Source: Ophiobolus disseminans (taxonomy: Eukaryota; Ascomycota; Dothideomycetes; Pleosporales; Phaeosphaeriaceae). From it: DNA of 64,000 bases. Position 1 is the first letter of the stretch; the number at the start of each line of letters is the position of its first letter. The notes under the pieces were generated by a model, which did no database searches, had not been told where the DNA came from, and saw nothing but the letters and a program-made list of their open reading frames with translations. The DNA is taken from NCBI GenBank assembly GCA_010093685.1, contig MU006237.1:310001-374000 (forward strand), in the 5' to 3' direction. Made by a program: the position numbers and the translations under genes. Of the stretch, positions 1-11,827 are shown one piece after another.

Positions 1-450
1 TGTTGCCCTAGACTTTGGGAGTGCAAAGCAAACGATCCCTCGATATGCACTGCTAGTATTGGTCCGGGCCAAGCGCTCACGGTGTCGGCCATCGACTGGG
101 GCGCGGCCATGGCATCTGCCAGCAGGGAACTAGACCCCATTAGAAGCAAAGCCAGCGAGATTCTCGCCAGCGTCACGAGACGAGCGACATCGAGTGTGAA
201 TCCTGGACGTGTTACGGTTACCTCGCTGCCAACGCTGTCGTCATCCGTTGTCAACGAGGTGGGCCCGGCAAGTTCGGCTTCAGGTCCTGGAGGTGCTTCG
301 ACATTGGCGATACCAACGCTACAATCTACTCCCTCGGTTGCCAGTGTCACAGCCGCCATAGCGAGTGCAACAGGCGGCGCAATTGGGCCGAAGGCGAGGA
401 CAGATCTGGTTATGGGGGGAGTGATAGGCATGGGACTGTTCCTGGTTTGA
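1..450 (+). CDS. Partial cell-surface-like protein, C-terminal part, possible GPI anchor
   Basis: The reading frame is open from the window edge to the stop at 448-450, so the gene is cut at its 5' end. The first 30 codons contain cysteines (CC, WEC, SIC), followed by a Ser/Thr/Ala/Pro-rich stretch of about 90 residues and a final hydrophobic segment ending GMGLFLV. A Cys-rich head, a low-complexity spacer and a hydrophobic tail are typical of fungal GPI-anchored wall proteins, including CFEM-type ones. The complete cysteine pattern needed to call CFEM is outside the window. No ATG is used here; the true start lies upstream. An intron boundary very close to position 10-15 cannot be excluded. 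Confidence 0.5.
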   Translation, partial: CCPRLWECKANDPSICTASIGPGQALTVSAIDWGAAMASASRELDPIRSKASEILASVTRRATSSVNPGRVTVTSLPTLSSSVVNEVGPASSASGPGGASTLAIPTLQSTPSVASVTAAIASATGGAIGPKARTDLVMGGVIGMGLFLV

Positions 451-708
451 TGAGAGTTGTTCGGGTGTGAAGATGGGTTCTTCGATTGAGAAACAAGAGG
501 GTACAGTCAAAGTCAACAAGAGACAATGTCGGAGCTATGGCTGCCCGGGTGTTGTCCAGACCAAGATAAAGGGATTGAAACCAGCGTTCTTGTGGTACCA
601 AACAATTCTGTGTTTGCCATTTACTTGACCTTTTGTACATTTCATGTCTGATACAAGTATGATACATTCCAAAGCTCTTCGTGTCATGAATTTCGTCAAT
701 CATGATGG

Positions 709-1375
709 TCATGCTGCCTTCGTTCGTAACTGCACGCCATGCCACTGGGCGATTTCCTCCTTTAGCACCTGGTTCACAAGCTTATGTTGCTTGATTACTG
801 TCAAGCCCTGGAATCTAGGCGACTCAATCTCGATGGCGTACATCGATCCGCAACCACCGCTTATGTCTTGGACCTGTCAATGATACGTGTCAGCGTGCGT
901 CCATGGAATGCGAATCATACTTGGTGCACCCAGTGCGCGTTCGCGTGCCCAACCCCGCACTGTACAGCACATATGACTTGCATACAACGGTGTGTCTAAA
1001 GTGGTGTTTCTCGCAACCGCGCAACCGGTGTAATATCTGCAAGCGCTCCTATCTCCGCGACCACAAACAACAAATGCCCGAGAATGTGCGTACCTCGAGT
1101 TTTACGGGCTCCAGCTCCCCCTTGATTTTATTGAAGATATGCAACTCCGCTTCGTTGAGATAGTCCGGTGCCTCTGGTGCAGCGCTCGCTTGCGAGGAGT
1201 ATTGTCGGACACATTTTGATGCGGGGAATTCGGTGTTACGTATTTGTAAATGTGACCGGTGTGGGACCTTTTGTGGTTTGCACAGAAATGCCGAGAATAG
1301 GCGGGGAGATGGGCGCATATGTGGTTGTGTGGAAGTGAAAGCTATGCGGCGGATAAGGGCTCTTGAAGGTGCCAT
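709..1375 (-). CDS. BOL3: Mitochondrial BolA3-like Fe-S cluster assembly factor (2 exons)
   Basis: Two exons, 1094-1375 and 709-873, are joined by a phase-0 intron with GTACGC donor and ACAG acceptor. They give a 148-residue protein. Exon 1 encodes a basic, Arg/Ser-rich leader that resembles a mitochondrial presequence, then the start of the BolA fold (LNEAELHIFNKI...). Exon 2 continues with QDISGGCGSMYAIEIES, QHKLVNQVLKEEI and WHGVQL, the class signature of BolA3, including the invariant Cys of the GGCG motif and the His of the QHKLVN helix. BolA3/Bol3 proteins act with glutaredoxin 5 and NFU1 in delivering [4Fe-4S] clusters to mitochondrial enzymes such as lipoyl synthase. An in-frame start further upstream exists at 1441, but 1375 gives the better presequence. 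The family call is secure; the exact start is less so. Confidence 0.88.
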
Positions 1376-3019
1376 AGTCAACCTGCGCTGTTCATATAAA
1401 GTTAGATTTTGGACCAGAATTGACACATGGGAGTAGTGCAAACTTACGTTGTCGTCGTGTTTGGCGCGAGGTGCAATTGAAGTTTAACAATTTAGACTCG
1501 AGTCGCGATGTTCGTCATCAGTCCAAGCTCCAAGCCGAGGCTCTGCCGCCCAATCACATGACCAGCTTATGAAAGCATTTTGATGCCTTCCACAATGGCT
1601 CCTTCATCATCTCAACCACCAGCCAAGTAGGCTGCTGAACTTTGGCTTCGTCCGCAATCAACATAACCGATTTCGGCGTAAAAACTCTCTCTTTGTTCTG
1701 AAAACCTCAATTTCGGCCGCCGTTAGTCGCGATCTCAACAAAACGCTGCAATCAACCGTATTACGCACTAGCGCAGCATTCATGCGGAGTCGCACAATAC
1801 CTGGGGTAAGCGGACGCCCATCGGATTGCCAAAGTACCTCGATGTACCCTATGTACCTCTGCGTTCCGACGTGGACCGATACTCAGCATGGCTGACAAAT
1901 GCCGGAGACGTTCACAACCCCGCAACCCTCCATTATCGCTGTCCAGCAATAACATGCTGCAAAGCTGGATCAGTCTCCACTTCAAAACGCAGCTTGACTA
2001 GACAGTGCATAGGCGGGATGCTCACCGAGATGTCTTCAGACATATCACCTCACTTCTGCCTCTTGACCGCGTACGAACCGAGACCTGGACTCCTCATTCC
2101 AAAGAGCTTACGGGCTGGGCCTTCTCAAGAGTCAAGACCCTGATCAACAGGCGTCGCTGCAGGACCACCTTCACATGTCGAGAGCAGGGATATTCAACGA
2201 GCTACCCCTCCGCCACCGTCTCAAAACGGCCCGTGTTCAGATCAAGAAAAGCCTTCATGCTCGATGAGGCAGCTTGCGCCACAAATGGTGAGCAAAGCTC
2301 CGGTCTAGAGAGATCTGCCTCAACCGATTGCAAGGCGACGTTTGCATGCGTCACACCGCGACGATATCGCACGAAGCAAGTTCGCAAACACGTTAGAGCG
2401 TGAATGATGACGCCATCGGGTAGAATTTGACACCACGCTATCGACCTCACCACCTTGGTTGTTATCGCCATGCTCATCAGGTAAGAATATTGTGACTAAC
2501 TTGATACTGTTGCAAAACTCGTCTATTGTCCATTCTTGGTTTTCTCGAAGCTGGCGGAAGCCTCCACTGTTGACTTTAGGCAATCTATCCCCCAAGATGC
2601 GGTATATCACTTCCAGATTAAGCCTCATCCACTTGGCCAATCAGCACCGCCACTACTACCACCCTCAATCACGGTAGAGTGGCTGCGATGCGAGTTTTGC
2701 TATGGGAATGCCCAGACCAGCTGTTTGTTGCTAATCATAGCATCTGAGTATACAAGAGCTGGTTTGCAGTTACAGGTTGATGATTGCACGCCCAGTCTGG
2801 ATGTTTTGATATTGTTTCTAAGCGGTTCCTGGCGATCGTCATCTGGGGAAGAGCCGTAACAATATGGATATCGAGAACCAGATGCAGGTGCATGGGAACC
2901 GACGGCACTTGGGTAAATACAAGACATGAGAAGAACAAAATGATCTGGTGGGTACAAGCAATTGTGGTCGTCGCAGATCACCCGCTTTCTTCATACCGAC
3001 CAACGAGGAATCTACCAAG
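1376..3019. other. Intergenic, no supported gene
   Basis: About 1.6 kb between the BolA gene (start at 1375, minus strand) and the secreted-protein gene. The short open frames here have no recognisable motif, no compelling codon pattern and no convincing splice partners. Both promoters must lie within it. Confidence 0.5.
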
Positions 3020-3815
3020 ATGCGTATCGCTATCATCGTCGGTGCTCTTGCAGCGCTGGTGTTTGCAGTCCCATATCCACAGGAACTTCCCGACGAAGAT
3101 GAAGCCACAGCGAGCATTTCCGCTCCATTCGCAACGCCCACAGTCCCGGCCGTTTTGACGACATCTCTCAACATCCCGCTTACGACACTGATACCCGACC
3201 CTGATACCCCAACGAGCTCGAAGAAGAACCCTCACTGGGAGCCAATTCCCATCTTCACAAAGGAGTGCAAATGTGACGTCGCCACTGTCAGGTATCCGTG
3301 TTGGGCTACTGATGCTCTGCAGGTAAGTCCAGATGAAGTACGGAAGGAAAAGAGAAGAGAGTAACACAGCGCGGATGTATAAGAGCTGTTAATGGCGACT
3401 GGTGGAAAGACATTCAAGTATCATGGAGATTCCATAGAGCTGACCATCTTCCACACAGAAATGCAACTACGAGGAAAACTTCTCCTACGGCTGCTACATG
3501 GCCGCTGCCGGCGGCTGTCCGACCCCAACCAGAACAGTAAGCAAACCTCGTCCTCACCACGTTTGTACGCGTTCTCACACCATACAGTGCAAAGACCTTT
3601 ACCAGCCAACACCTCGCTCTGGCCGACACCCCTGCGAACTGGGCCAGAATCCACCTCTCATCACCAGTGTGCCCGAGCTCCCCAGCTCGGTTCCAGTCGT
3701 GCCCACCTTGAATGTATCGTTGCCCGGGCTGCCGTCCGCTAATGTGACATTGCCCGTGACGCTGCCGTCCGCTAATATAACATTGCCCGTTACGCTTCCG
3801 GTACAAAGTGGTTGA
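3020..3815 (+). CDS. Small cysteine-rich secreted protein (3 exons)
   Basis: Exons 3020-3322, 3459-3536 and 3588-3815 are all phase 0, with GTAAGT and GTAAGC donors and ACAG/ACAG acceptors. They give 202 residues. The N-terminus MRIAIIVGALAALVFAVPYP is a clear signal peptide, followed by an acidic/Pro-Thr spacer. The Cys-rich core spans exons 1-3 (CKC, PCWA, KCNY, GCYM, GGCP, CKDL, PCEL). The tail is Val/Pro/Leu-rich with two near-identical 11-residue repeats (LPSANVTLPVT, LPSANITLPVT) holding N-x-T glycosylation sequons. Such architecture is common in fungal wall proteins and effector-like secreted proteins. I do not recognise a named family, so function is open. Signal peptide and splice phases are well supported. 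Confidence 0.75.
3763..3800 (+). repeat. Short in-frame tandem repeat (33-bp unit, two copies overlapping this span)
   Basis: Within the last exon of the secreted-protein gene, a 33-bp unit starting ctgccgtccgctaat is present twice in tandem (roughly 3729-3794). It encodes the LPSAN(V/I)TLPVT repeats with one N-glycosylation sequon each. Confidence 0.55.
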
Positions 3816-6800
3816 GGAGTTGCGATGTGAGAGGGTGGGGAAGTAGATGGACGAGAGGGAAGCGTACGGTTTGTAGACGCAAGGGATGGTAGCTTAACTT
3901 AGGCATATACAAGGAATCGCTTCGAGTCCGACGGAAAGCCTATCATCTCCTAGGGGTGTTCATGAGTTGATATGTACTTTTGAAAAGCAATACACATTAC
4001 CTGCCATGCCTAAACGTCAGATCTCATCATTCCTAACAAGTCAATATCAACACCATAAGACGTCACGCTCGATATCCTCCACTAAAGCCACAGCCATTCC
4101 ACCATTCCAAAGCCACCTGCATGCAGACATCCTCCCGCGTCAACCCCTCCCCTCTTCTCCACCCACCATCTAGACCCAACACGGCGCCCACCCAGCAATC
4201 CAGACCCACCGTTAGGCGGACCCCAATTTTTCTCTCCGCACGCAGGCGCCAGCATCGGGAGCATGCAGCCTGCGTGTGTGCAGAGCTGTTGTATTTCCCT
4301 GTTTGGGTTTGGTCGGAGTGCTGATGGGCGTGAAGGGGTCCACTCTCAACAGATTCAGGTTTGCATGGGCCGGGATTGGGCCGCGGAGGGGGTGCGTGTG
4401 GAGTGCAGGAGAGGCGGTGATGGAGTTGGATGAGGGGGGTATGGGGGGCGTGTGTGTGGAGACTGTGATCTGGGGCATTTTGTTCTATTCTGGAGAGAGG
4501 GGGAGGGATTGGATGTGTTGGGTGGGTCGTTGCGCATGAAAAATTCATGGAGACATAGTCCGTGGCGTTGATTTGGCAAGAGCAGTACGTCGATGAAGAT
4601 CTCGCACAAGACCCTGAGCCACGGTAAGGGACCCTGATCTTCGTATCCAGCCGCGATGTGCTGCATCGCCCCGGTAGCCTACGTTCCAGTGCTATCGTGA
4701 AAGCGTGCGGTCAAGCTCATGTGTAAACAGCGTCAAGCTCTGCACCGTATTCGGACCGTCGACGACGGTGGCTTGGAGTCCAAACTCTAACATGGCGTAA
4801 CACCAGAGCCGCAGGGTCCGCGTCGCGCTTTCTCCGACGAGCGGGATGGAAAGTCGCGATCTTCGCCTTGGGTGTCGTGTGCCATGCCGTCGTTCTGCAC
4901 TCCGCAGTCTCCACACTCGTAATGCCCCAGACATGGCCATGACAGTGTCGCAGCTCGATCAGCACGTCGTTACGCAGCGCTGCGCAAGCGAACAACATTT
5001 CACATGCAAACGCACTTCCGCCTCGCCTCCTACTTGCTCCTCCTCCACATCGTAACACTCCGCATATCCATGACAAACCTCGCATCTCCAACCGCTTCCT
5101 AGTTCCCAACGGCCCGCAAAATAAGCTCATGGCGAGGTCCTGGCTCTTTTCATCTCCCAACGAACCACATCCTCAACTTCGATACATGGCTTCACGGCGC
5201 CGCACCTCGATGGAGGTTAGAGAGTAAATGCTGGACCCTTGATATGCAGCCGCCTACGCCTCAAGCGCCGTCGCTACTGTGCAACACCGGATTAGTGGCT
5301 GTAATATGATGAAAGATATGTTGTTGAGAAGGCGCCGCTCTGGGCGCCACAAAGGGCCCGAACGCTGCTAAACGCGTATCACCTCATGCTAGACATCGAG
5401 CTATGGGTTGTATTGTTATTGCTTTAATCTCCGATGCAATAGCGTCATTGTGCCAATATACGCAAAGCGCGTGTTGTTTCATTTCGTTGTTATCGTGCGT
5501 GAAGGTTTCACGTCCTAGGCCTAGATGTCGTGAGATCTAAAGACATCGCTGCAAGCGAGAACGCTAGAGCCATTACTGTGCTAGTGCCACATGTTCGTCC
5601 ACTTTTCTCTCGCCTGCTCCTCCAATACTCATCCACATTGATTCAGGGATGTGCGCAGCGTGAAGAAAAAATGTCGCTGGACCAACAGACCCCACGCTTC
5701 CAAATCACCCGTTGATGTTGACTATTCGGGCCAGCAAGACACGAAGGTAGCTGCAAAGAGAGTGTTGACGATGAACGAATTTTTTTGTGTGTTGGACTAG
5801 CCTGCACTGGGATGCGCGAGGACCGGGAGGCTTGTCTGTTGAGCGAATCCCTCATCCTTCCCGCTGCACTCGCCACACCTGTTGGATAGGCTGCGGACCA
5901 CTCATCCACCAGTGACGAAGCGCAGGCAGACGTTGATGGAATACAGAGTGGCGCCTATGATATGCTGAGCGTTAACTGTCACTTTTGCTTGTTGTGTTTA
6001 GTGATCGTTTGCAGAGGCCTCACCGTCGCTGTGGCGTGATGTCCGGCATGGAATAATGCGCGATAACGGCTTCCTAGGTTAGGCATCTAACTCCCCGAGA
6101 CATATCTGACGACGGCAGTGCTTCATCTCAGCGTGAAGCTGAATGCCGTCGTGTTGATCGTGACTACGTTTGCTCCAAACCTACGTCTGTTGGGTTATCT
6201 TACTCGGGATGATGAACGCTTTAGGTCGTGAATGCTTCCGCTTTGAGTGTCCGCACACCCTCAGTGTATACATTCTGTGACTTTTTCGGTACTCGCCCTG
6301 ATACAGGTCCCAATCGCGAAGGCTGTATCGAACCGACGGTAGCCATCGCTCTTGCACATGGCTATATGTGCTGCATTATCTTACCATACCCAGCTGCATC
6401 TTGCCAGGCAGATCAGACCTGAAAGCGGGCCTCAATAGCGTGTTTCTGCACTTTTCACGCTTACAGACTCAGTAATCCGAATCGCTGGCCTCTCGTGCGG
6501 TGTGTATGGAGGGCTACCGAGAGGTTGAGATTTTGTTGAGGCCGGAGACGCATGAGCGCTGCAGGTCGTCTCGCCTGGGCACGTTGCGGGCGGAGAGGCG
6601 CACAATCTGTTCGGGACAATGTTCCTCGTTTATGGCACGACAGGCGCTTGCAGTCGTCTGGAACATGATACGAGGGGTTGCACGGCGTTTGTGGAGATGG
6701 GATGAGGTGACGGCTACTCTCGTGGAGGGTTGGAACTGAGGTTGTGAGGGACTGAAGACAGTCTGTGTGACGCGCGTAGATAGGACTGTATGTTGGCTCT

Positions 6801-9800
6801 TCAACGTCGTAGATAGGGTAAATTGAGAAGAACCCACAGTGAATTACTTGCGTTTGCGGTCGAGAACTATTGGTGTCGTTATCGTGGCCTCCGCTTTCGT
6901 CTCGCATCCTACCCCGCGTCAGCGCTGCTTCGACACCGTCAAGCTCCAAGGTAGCTCCCAAACGGCTCGGTCCATGCCGTCAATCATTATGATCGTGCTC
7001 TAGGGTGTCCAGATGACTACGGCACCCCGCCATCGAGCTTCTTGGAACCCTATCACGAGCATTTAGGTTGGTGTTGCGCAATGTGCTGTCATCGTAGCCT
7101 TATCTACCGATATGTTGGTTCTATGGCGCATTGTTCTACAACATGAACATGCCCAAGCCCTCGTCTAACAAACGGTAATCTGATCTGCAGCCACCCTGCC
7201 GGATGGGTGCGCGTGCTTCTGCCTTCAAGGAACGTTTCTTGATTTAAAGGGGGGTAAGCTCTATTCATTTATGATTTGGCTTGAAGGAACGCGAATGCAG
7301 GGCTTAGATGGATCCTGTTGGAGCGATATGCAGGGCAGCAACTTGGTGTGGTAGGAATCCTTATCTTGTTGTTCTTCGGCAAGGTTGTTCCGACTGGCGG
7401 AAACTTGTCCCGTAAATTCACTGGGCCTACCAGATGTGGTTGACATTCGAACCGCTGATGTGTGCGCAGTTTGGACGTTGATGTGGTCGGTGCAGAGATA
7501 TCGAGTACGAGATTAGGCGGCATTAGCAGAAAACCGTGCGTCGAGACAAAGTGTGGGGAAGTATGGACTGCACAGGTGTCAGTCGTCTATTCATGGTTGT
7601 GGGAGCGCTGGCGTTTGCGCGCAGTATAGTACTACGAAACAACCAACACATTCCAGCGCTGCGAGTTTAGAAGCTCGCTGGACAAATTGTGGCACCACTG
7701 TAGCGCCCGTGATACCTGACAAAGTGGCGTGTGTGAAATGCATGACTAGGGACTGCAGTTCAGCCGCGAAGTTGGGTACTACGACGTACATCCTAAGAAC
7801 AAAGGACAAGTGCTGCTTTACCATCATCTGAGGTCACAGACGGGGCGTTCGAGCGACACCTCGTTGATGCCGCCAATTAGAGTGGATAGTATATATTTTT
7901 GTGTTCTACCTCCTTTGTGCTCACCATGGTCAGAATAAGAGGCAATGCAGCCGAAATGTGGATCTCCTTTGTTGGACGTTCGGGGTCATTACTTTACGTC
8001 AAAGAGAGAGAGAGAACTGTAAGACAAACCCAGAAATCCAATCTTTCTCCATGGTACATTATCGCATCGCGATGCACACAAAAGATTATGGCATCCACTA
8101 CGTGCGTAGCTCGGTCCTATACAAACAGCATGTCAGAAAGTAGCGTGTATTGAACCAAAAAAGGACTGCAAAGCCATGCAGCACACGCATGAAGTTGTAA
8201 CAACGTTGATAATCGGTCCATCAAAGGGCCTTTGTCGATTCTTTGCTGTTCTCGGAGTTGCAAATCTTCGATCTCGCAAGCGGGCCCTGCGGTTGCGACG
8301 GCCCCATCCCTGCCGGCTAGGTTCCCCATATACGGACTCCGATCACGTCCGACGTATAGCTGGCCTGATACCGATGTCGAGTATTACTGGAGGATGACTC
8401 TCTAGCAGATCTCTGATCGTGAAGCGGTGTAGATTGCGTGGGTGCCCAAAAGAAAAATTCGCAACCTTCCTTCGCCTGACATCCAATGAGCCAAGTAAGC
8501 TTTCAAGCATCTATAGCATGACCATTGATATGGGTGAAAAACAAATGGTGCTCGATCGGCGTAGCGAAGCTGACATCATGTATCGTGATGTTTCGAAGTC
8601 CATGCTCGCGGCTGTGTTGTTAGTATCCGTGCACCGCCCGACAAGCAATTGCCAAAAAGTGGAAATGTGGACTCGGTACATGCGTCAGAAAGCGCATGCT
8701 GTCATGACCATTAAATTGTGCCTTGGACTCTAGTGACGAGACTGTGTACGGTTTTGGATGGTGACAAGACGTAGTGTACTTGGAACCATTCAAGCATTGC
8801 TGCGTGCAACCATGTTGTCGTGAAAGGGGCTATGTGGTAGCAGGTTTTCTTATTGAGTCCATTTCCCACAGAGCACGAAGCTTTGGAAGATTTGTGGTCA
8901 CGCGATGCGCTGACGGTTCGTTCACCCCACGTTAAAGGGAAGGGAATCGTGGCCAACTTTTGTGATTGATGATAGTTGGTTGCGGCAGAGTGAGGATCCG
9001 GAATCGGGTACAATGCTAACAGCGCTACTGATGGAGGGTCGAAAGGCCCCATTTATGAGGTGCGGGCCTGATACTGACACAGTGTTATCGTTTCAGCAAC
9101 TTGCTGCTGAGCCGTGCAGTTTCGCGATGGTAATAAACGGAGGACGCCGAGTTGAGATTTAGTCCGAGCGCTTGTGGGCATTGCACCGTTAGATCACAAC
9201 ACCATGATCGTCATTCTTGAGGAAATCGCCTCGACTGGAGGGAGGGCGGTGAGCTGTGAAACCCTGTTCGCGGCGCGCGAGTGGGCCGAGCGCGTAATTT
9301 CTGCCGGACAAAACTATTCTGACGGCAGCGCACGGATGGTGGGGCAGACATGACGCTGGGCAGCATGGGGTTTAGCGAGCATGAGCTGAGCGGTCTGGCC
9401 AGCTCGCCAACGTCGTGACCATGGCAGCGAGATGTGCGTTTCACGATGTCGGAAGGATGAGATCCTCGGGATCCTCAGGAGGGACATGGCATTCTTGCTG
9501 CTCGGAGGAGGAAACGGGACCTGCTTCTGCTTCCGCGGCTGGTGGCTACCCCTTGATCTGGGCGATGGGAGCTTTCGTTGTTGCAATTGCTGGCCACGGA
9601 CATGATTACCGAGCGCGATAAGAAGTCGAGACTGTGGCCCCGGGCAATCAGTTTGCAGCCTCAACTGTCAGCTCACCGGCGACCTTGGAATGCAATTTTG
9701 GTGCTCGGCCACGGGCCTCAAACAAGCCGTTGGTGGGAGGCACGCAACTATCAACATTGAACCGTGGATCGACTCTGCCTCAAAGTCTGTTTGTTAGCCG

Positions 9801-11574
9801 CATGCAGCTATTCGGCGGCCAGGTCGATAATGCGGGGAAGCTGATGAAGCCCCTCAGACCGACACATATCGTGCAGGCATCCCCAGGGCGAATTTGCAAC
9901 CTCGCATCCGAGACGTGCCGTTCACGAATATGGCGTGTCAGCAAGCGCAAGCACGGCGGTGCAGTTTCATCTGGCAGCCCTGTCGCGCCGCCGGATGCAA
10001 ACAGGGCAGAGGGACAGCGAGATTGGGGTGCGTGTCGTGGGATCTGTAACTTTAGTTGGCAGCCAAGTGGGCAGTCGTCAAAGCTGTCGAACCATGATTG
10101 TGTTTCGCTTGCGAGCACGAACCCCGCGCTAGCAGGGGCAAGGAACCATAACGCACCTTCCCTGTGCGGCGTGTTATTGGGCGCTGGGTCGACCGCCTTT
10201 TGGGGAAGGCGCGATGGAGATCAGACCTCTGTTGAGCAGCACGCAGAACGCCGTGGGAGATAATTTTTCAAGGGACGGCGGGAGCGGCAGCTCTGATCGC
10301 CTCGCCCATCCAGGTACCGCAGGAGGCTCCCTTCCAGTTGCTAGCTGTGTCGCACACCACAAAGAGACCTTTTGCGAGCTCGACTGCGAGCGCCGTTCTC
10401 AGCGCCGCAACGGCTCGCCAAAGGACAGCATGACATCACGGCAGGATCGTGCACGCCCATTTCGCGTGCGTGGCTTGACGAGATCCCACGCCCCCAAAGC
10501 AAGCAAGCAACGGCCTGTTATGGCAACACGAGCCTCGGTGGCGGCTCGCAAATTGCGGAGTCGTCTGGTCTTGCGATGGGACCACTGGCAAAGGCTGTTG
10601 TTTGCGAGCCCCCGCGCTCCAGCGTCGTCAGCGTGCTAGATACCGGTATCCTGCCAAAGATGAGTCGAGTGGCCACCATGATTGCGGCCGAGCGAGCAGC
10701 GAGCAGTGATGACATTGCCATGGCTGAGTAAGGGCACCGTTTCGAGCTGTGGCCGTGCCAGACAGGCCGCTTTCGGGGAGATTTGGTCGGCGCGGAGGCT
10801 GTTGATAAAGAGCACAAAGGCGGATCAGCCACTCGGCGGCCGTGCACCGCGCCGTCTGGCATGTATCTCCAAGTTCTTTCATGTCGCTCCGCCGTCGGCG
10901 CTCTGCACTTCGCCGCCCAGCACCACAGTGAGCCCGTCAGCGCTGCCATGATTGCCGCGCCTCTCTCCGCTGCTAATTCCGCCTAGTCCCAGGGAACAGA
11001 ACCGGTTGTTGTCGCTTGGCTGCACGGTGCAAATCCTGTTGAATTCGCGTAGGCCACTTGCAAGGGCGCCTGGTCATCGGCCGTGCGAGGATCCTGACCT
11101 AGGCGTCGCTCCATTTTAGCAACCCCGGCCGCTGCCACCCCCAATTACATGCACTCTGCGCTACTGCTTCTCAACACTCCTCCCCTCCCCATCCGTCCTC
11201 TCCAACATTTCTAGGCCATTGCCAGCCTTCACACACCTTTAATACGCCCAGCGCTGCATCCACTTTGTTGGTTCCCTCAACTGCTGTCCCACCCCCAGGG
11301 CCCATCTCGACACCAGCAGCCACCACCAGGTACCTTCCCTCCAGGTCCCGGTATACGAGAGCCTCTTCTGTCCACGGAAGCCACCGGCCTCGTCCCACTG
11401 CAGTCTTTCACCTCGAAAGCTGCATCCCGCGTCCTGTGTACTCGTAGTCCGAGTACCTCCGCGCTTCCCCGACGTCATTGCAGCTTTGACTAGCTGTGAC
11501 TATCCGCGTCGCGACCTTTACCCTAGGCCTACTGCAAGCGCGAGCTTCACCAGCCGTTCCTTCACCTAATTCCT
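3816..11574. other. Long gene-poor stretch, no supported gene
   Basis: About 7.8 kb with many short frames on both strands but none with a recognisable domain, signal peptide or phase-consistent exon chain. The first part (5-9 kb) is of mixed composition. From about 9.2 kb it becomes more GC-rich and frames up to about 210 codons appear, as expected by chance in GC-rich DNA. I see no intact transposase, tRNA-like cloverleaf or long inverted repeat. It may hold non-coding transcripts, the long upstream region of the GAC1-like gene, or decayed sequence. Confidence 0.45.
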
Positions 11575-11714
11575 GTAAGTGCACTGTGACGGCGATGCGT
11601 GAATTGGCTTTGAAGCAGGTTGTGTGTGATAAGACCCTTTCACTCGCCACCGTTCGTTATCAATTCTCGCTTGTTCTCTCGCTCACTCCGACCGTGGTTG
11701 ACTAACGCCGACAG
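11575..11714 (+). other. Probable 5'UTR intron of the GAC1-like gene
   Basis: A strong donor GTAAGT begins at 11575. A textbook branch sequence TGACTAAC at 11699-11706 and acceptor CAG at 11712-11714 define a 140-nt intron. It ends 113 nt before the ATG at 11828, so it lies in the leader. The pyrimidine-rich tract around 11450-11570 fits a promoter or transcription start upstream of it. Confidence 0.55.
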
Positions 11715-11827
11715 AACCAAAGAACTTCCTCAGGAAATTTCTCTCGGCTCTTTCTTCAATGCACTGGACAACCTAAACTTCCACTCCTTGACACATTCGA
11801 CTGCTTTCTCCCACGCAAGCCGGCCGA

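Noticed and set aside
7553..7831. Cys-containing 92-codon frame that could be a small secreted protein
   Set aside because: No signal peptide, no regular Cys spacing and no splice partners.
9634..10263. 209-codon plus-strand frame in GC-rich DNA
   Set aside because: No domain, composition like random GC-rich sequence, equally long frames exist in other phases and on the other strand.
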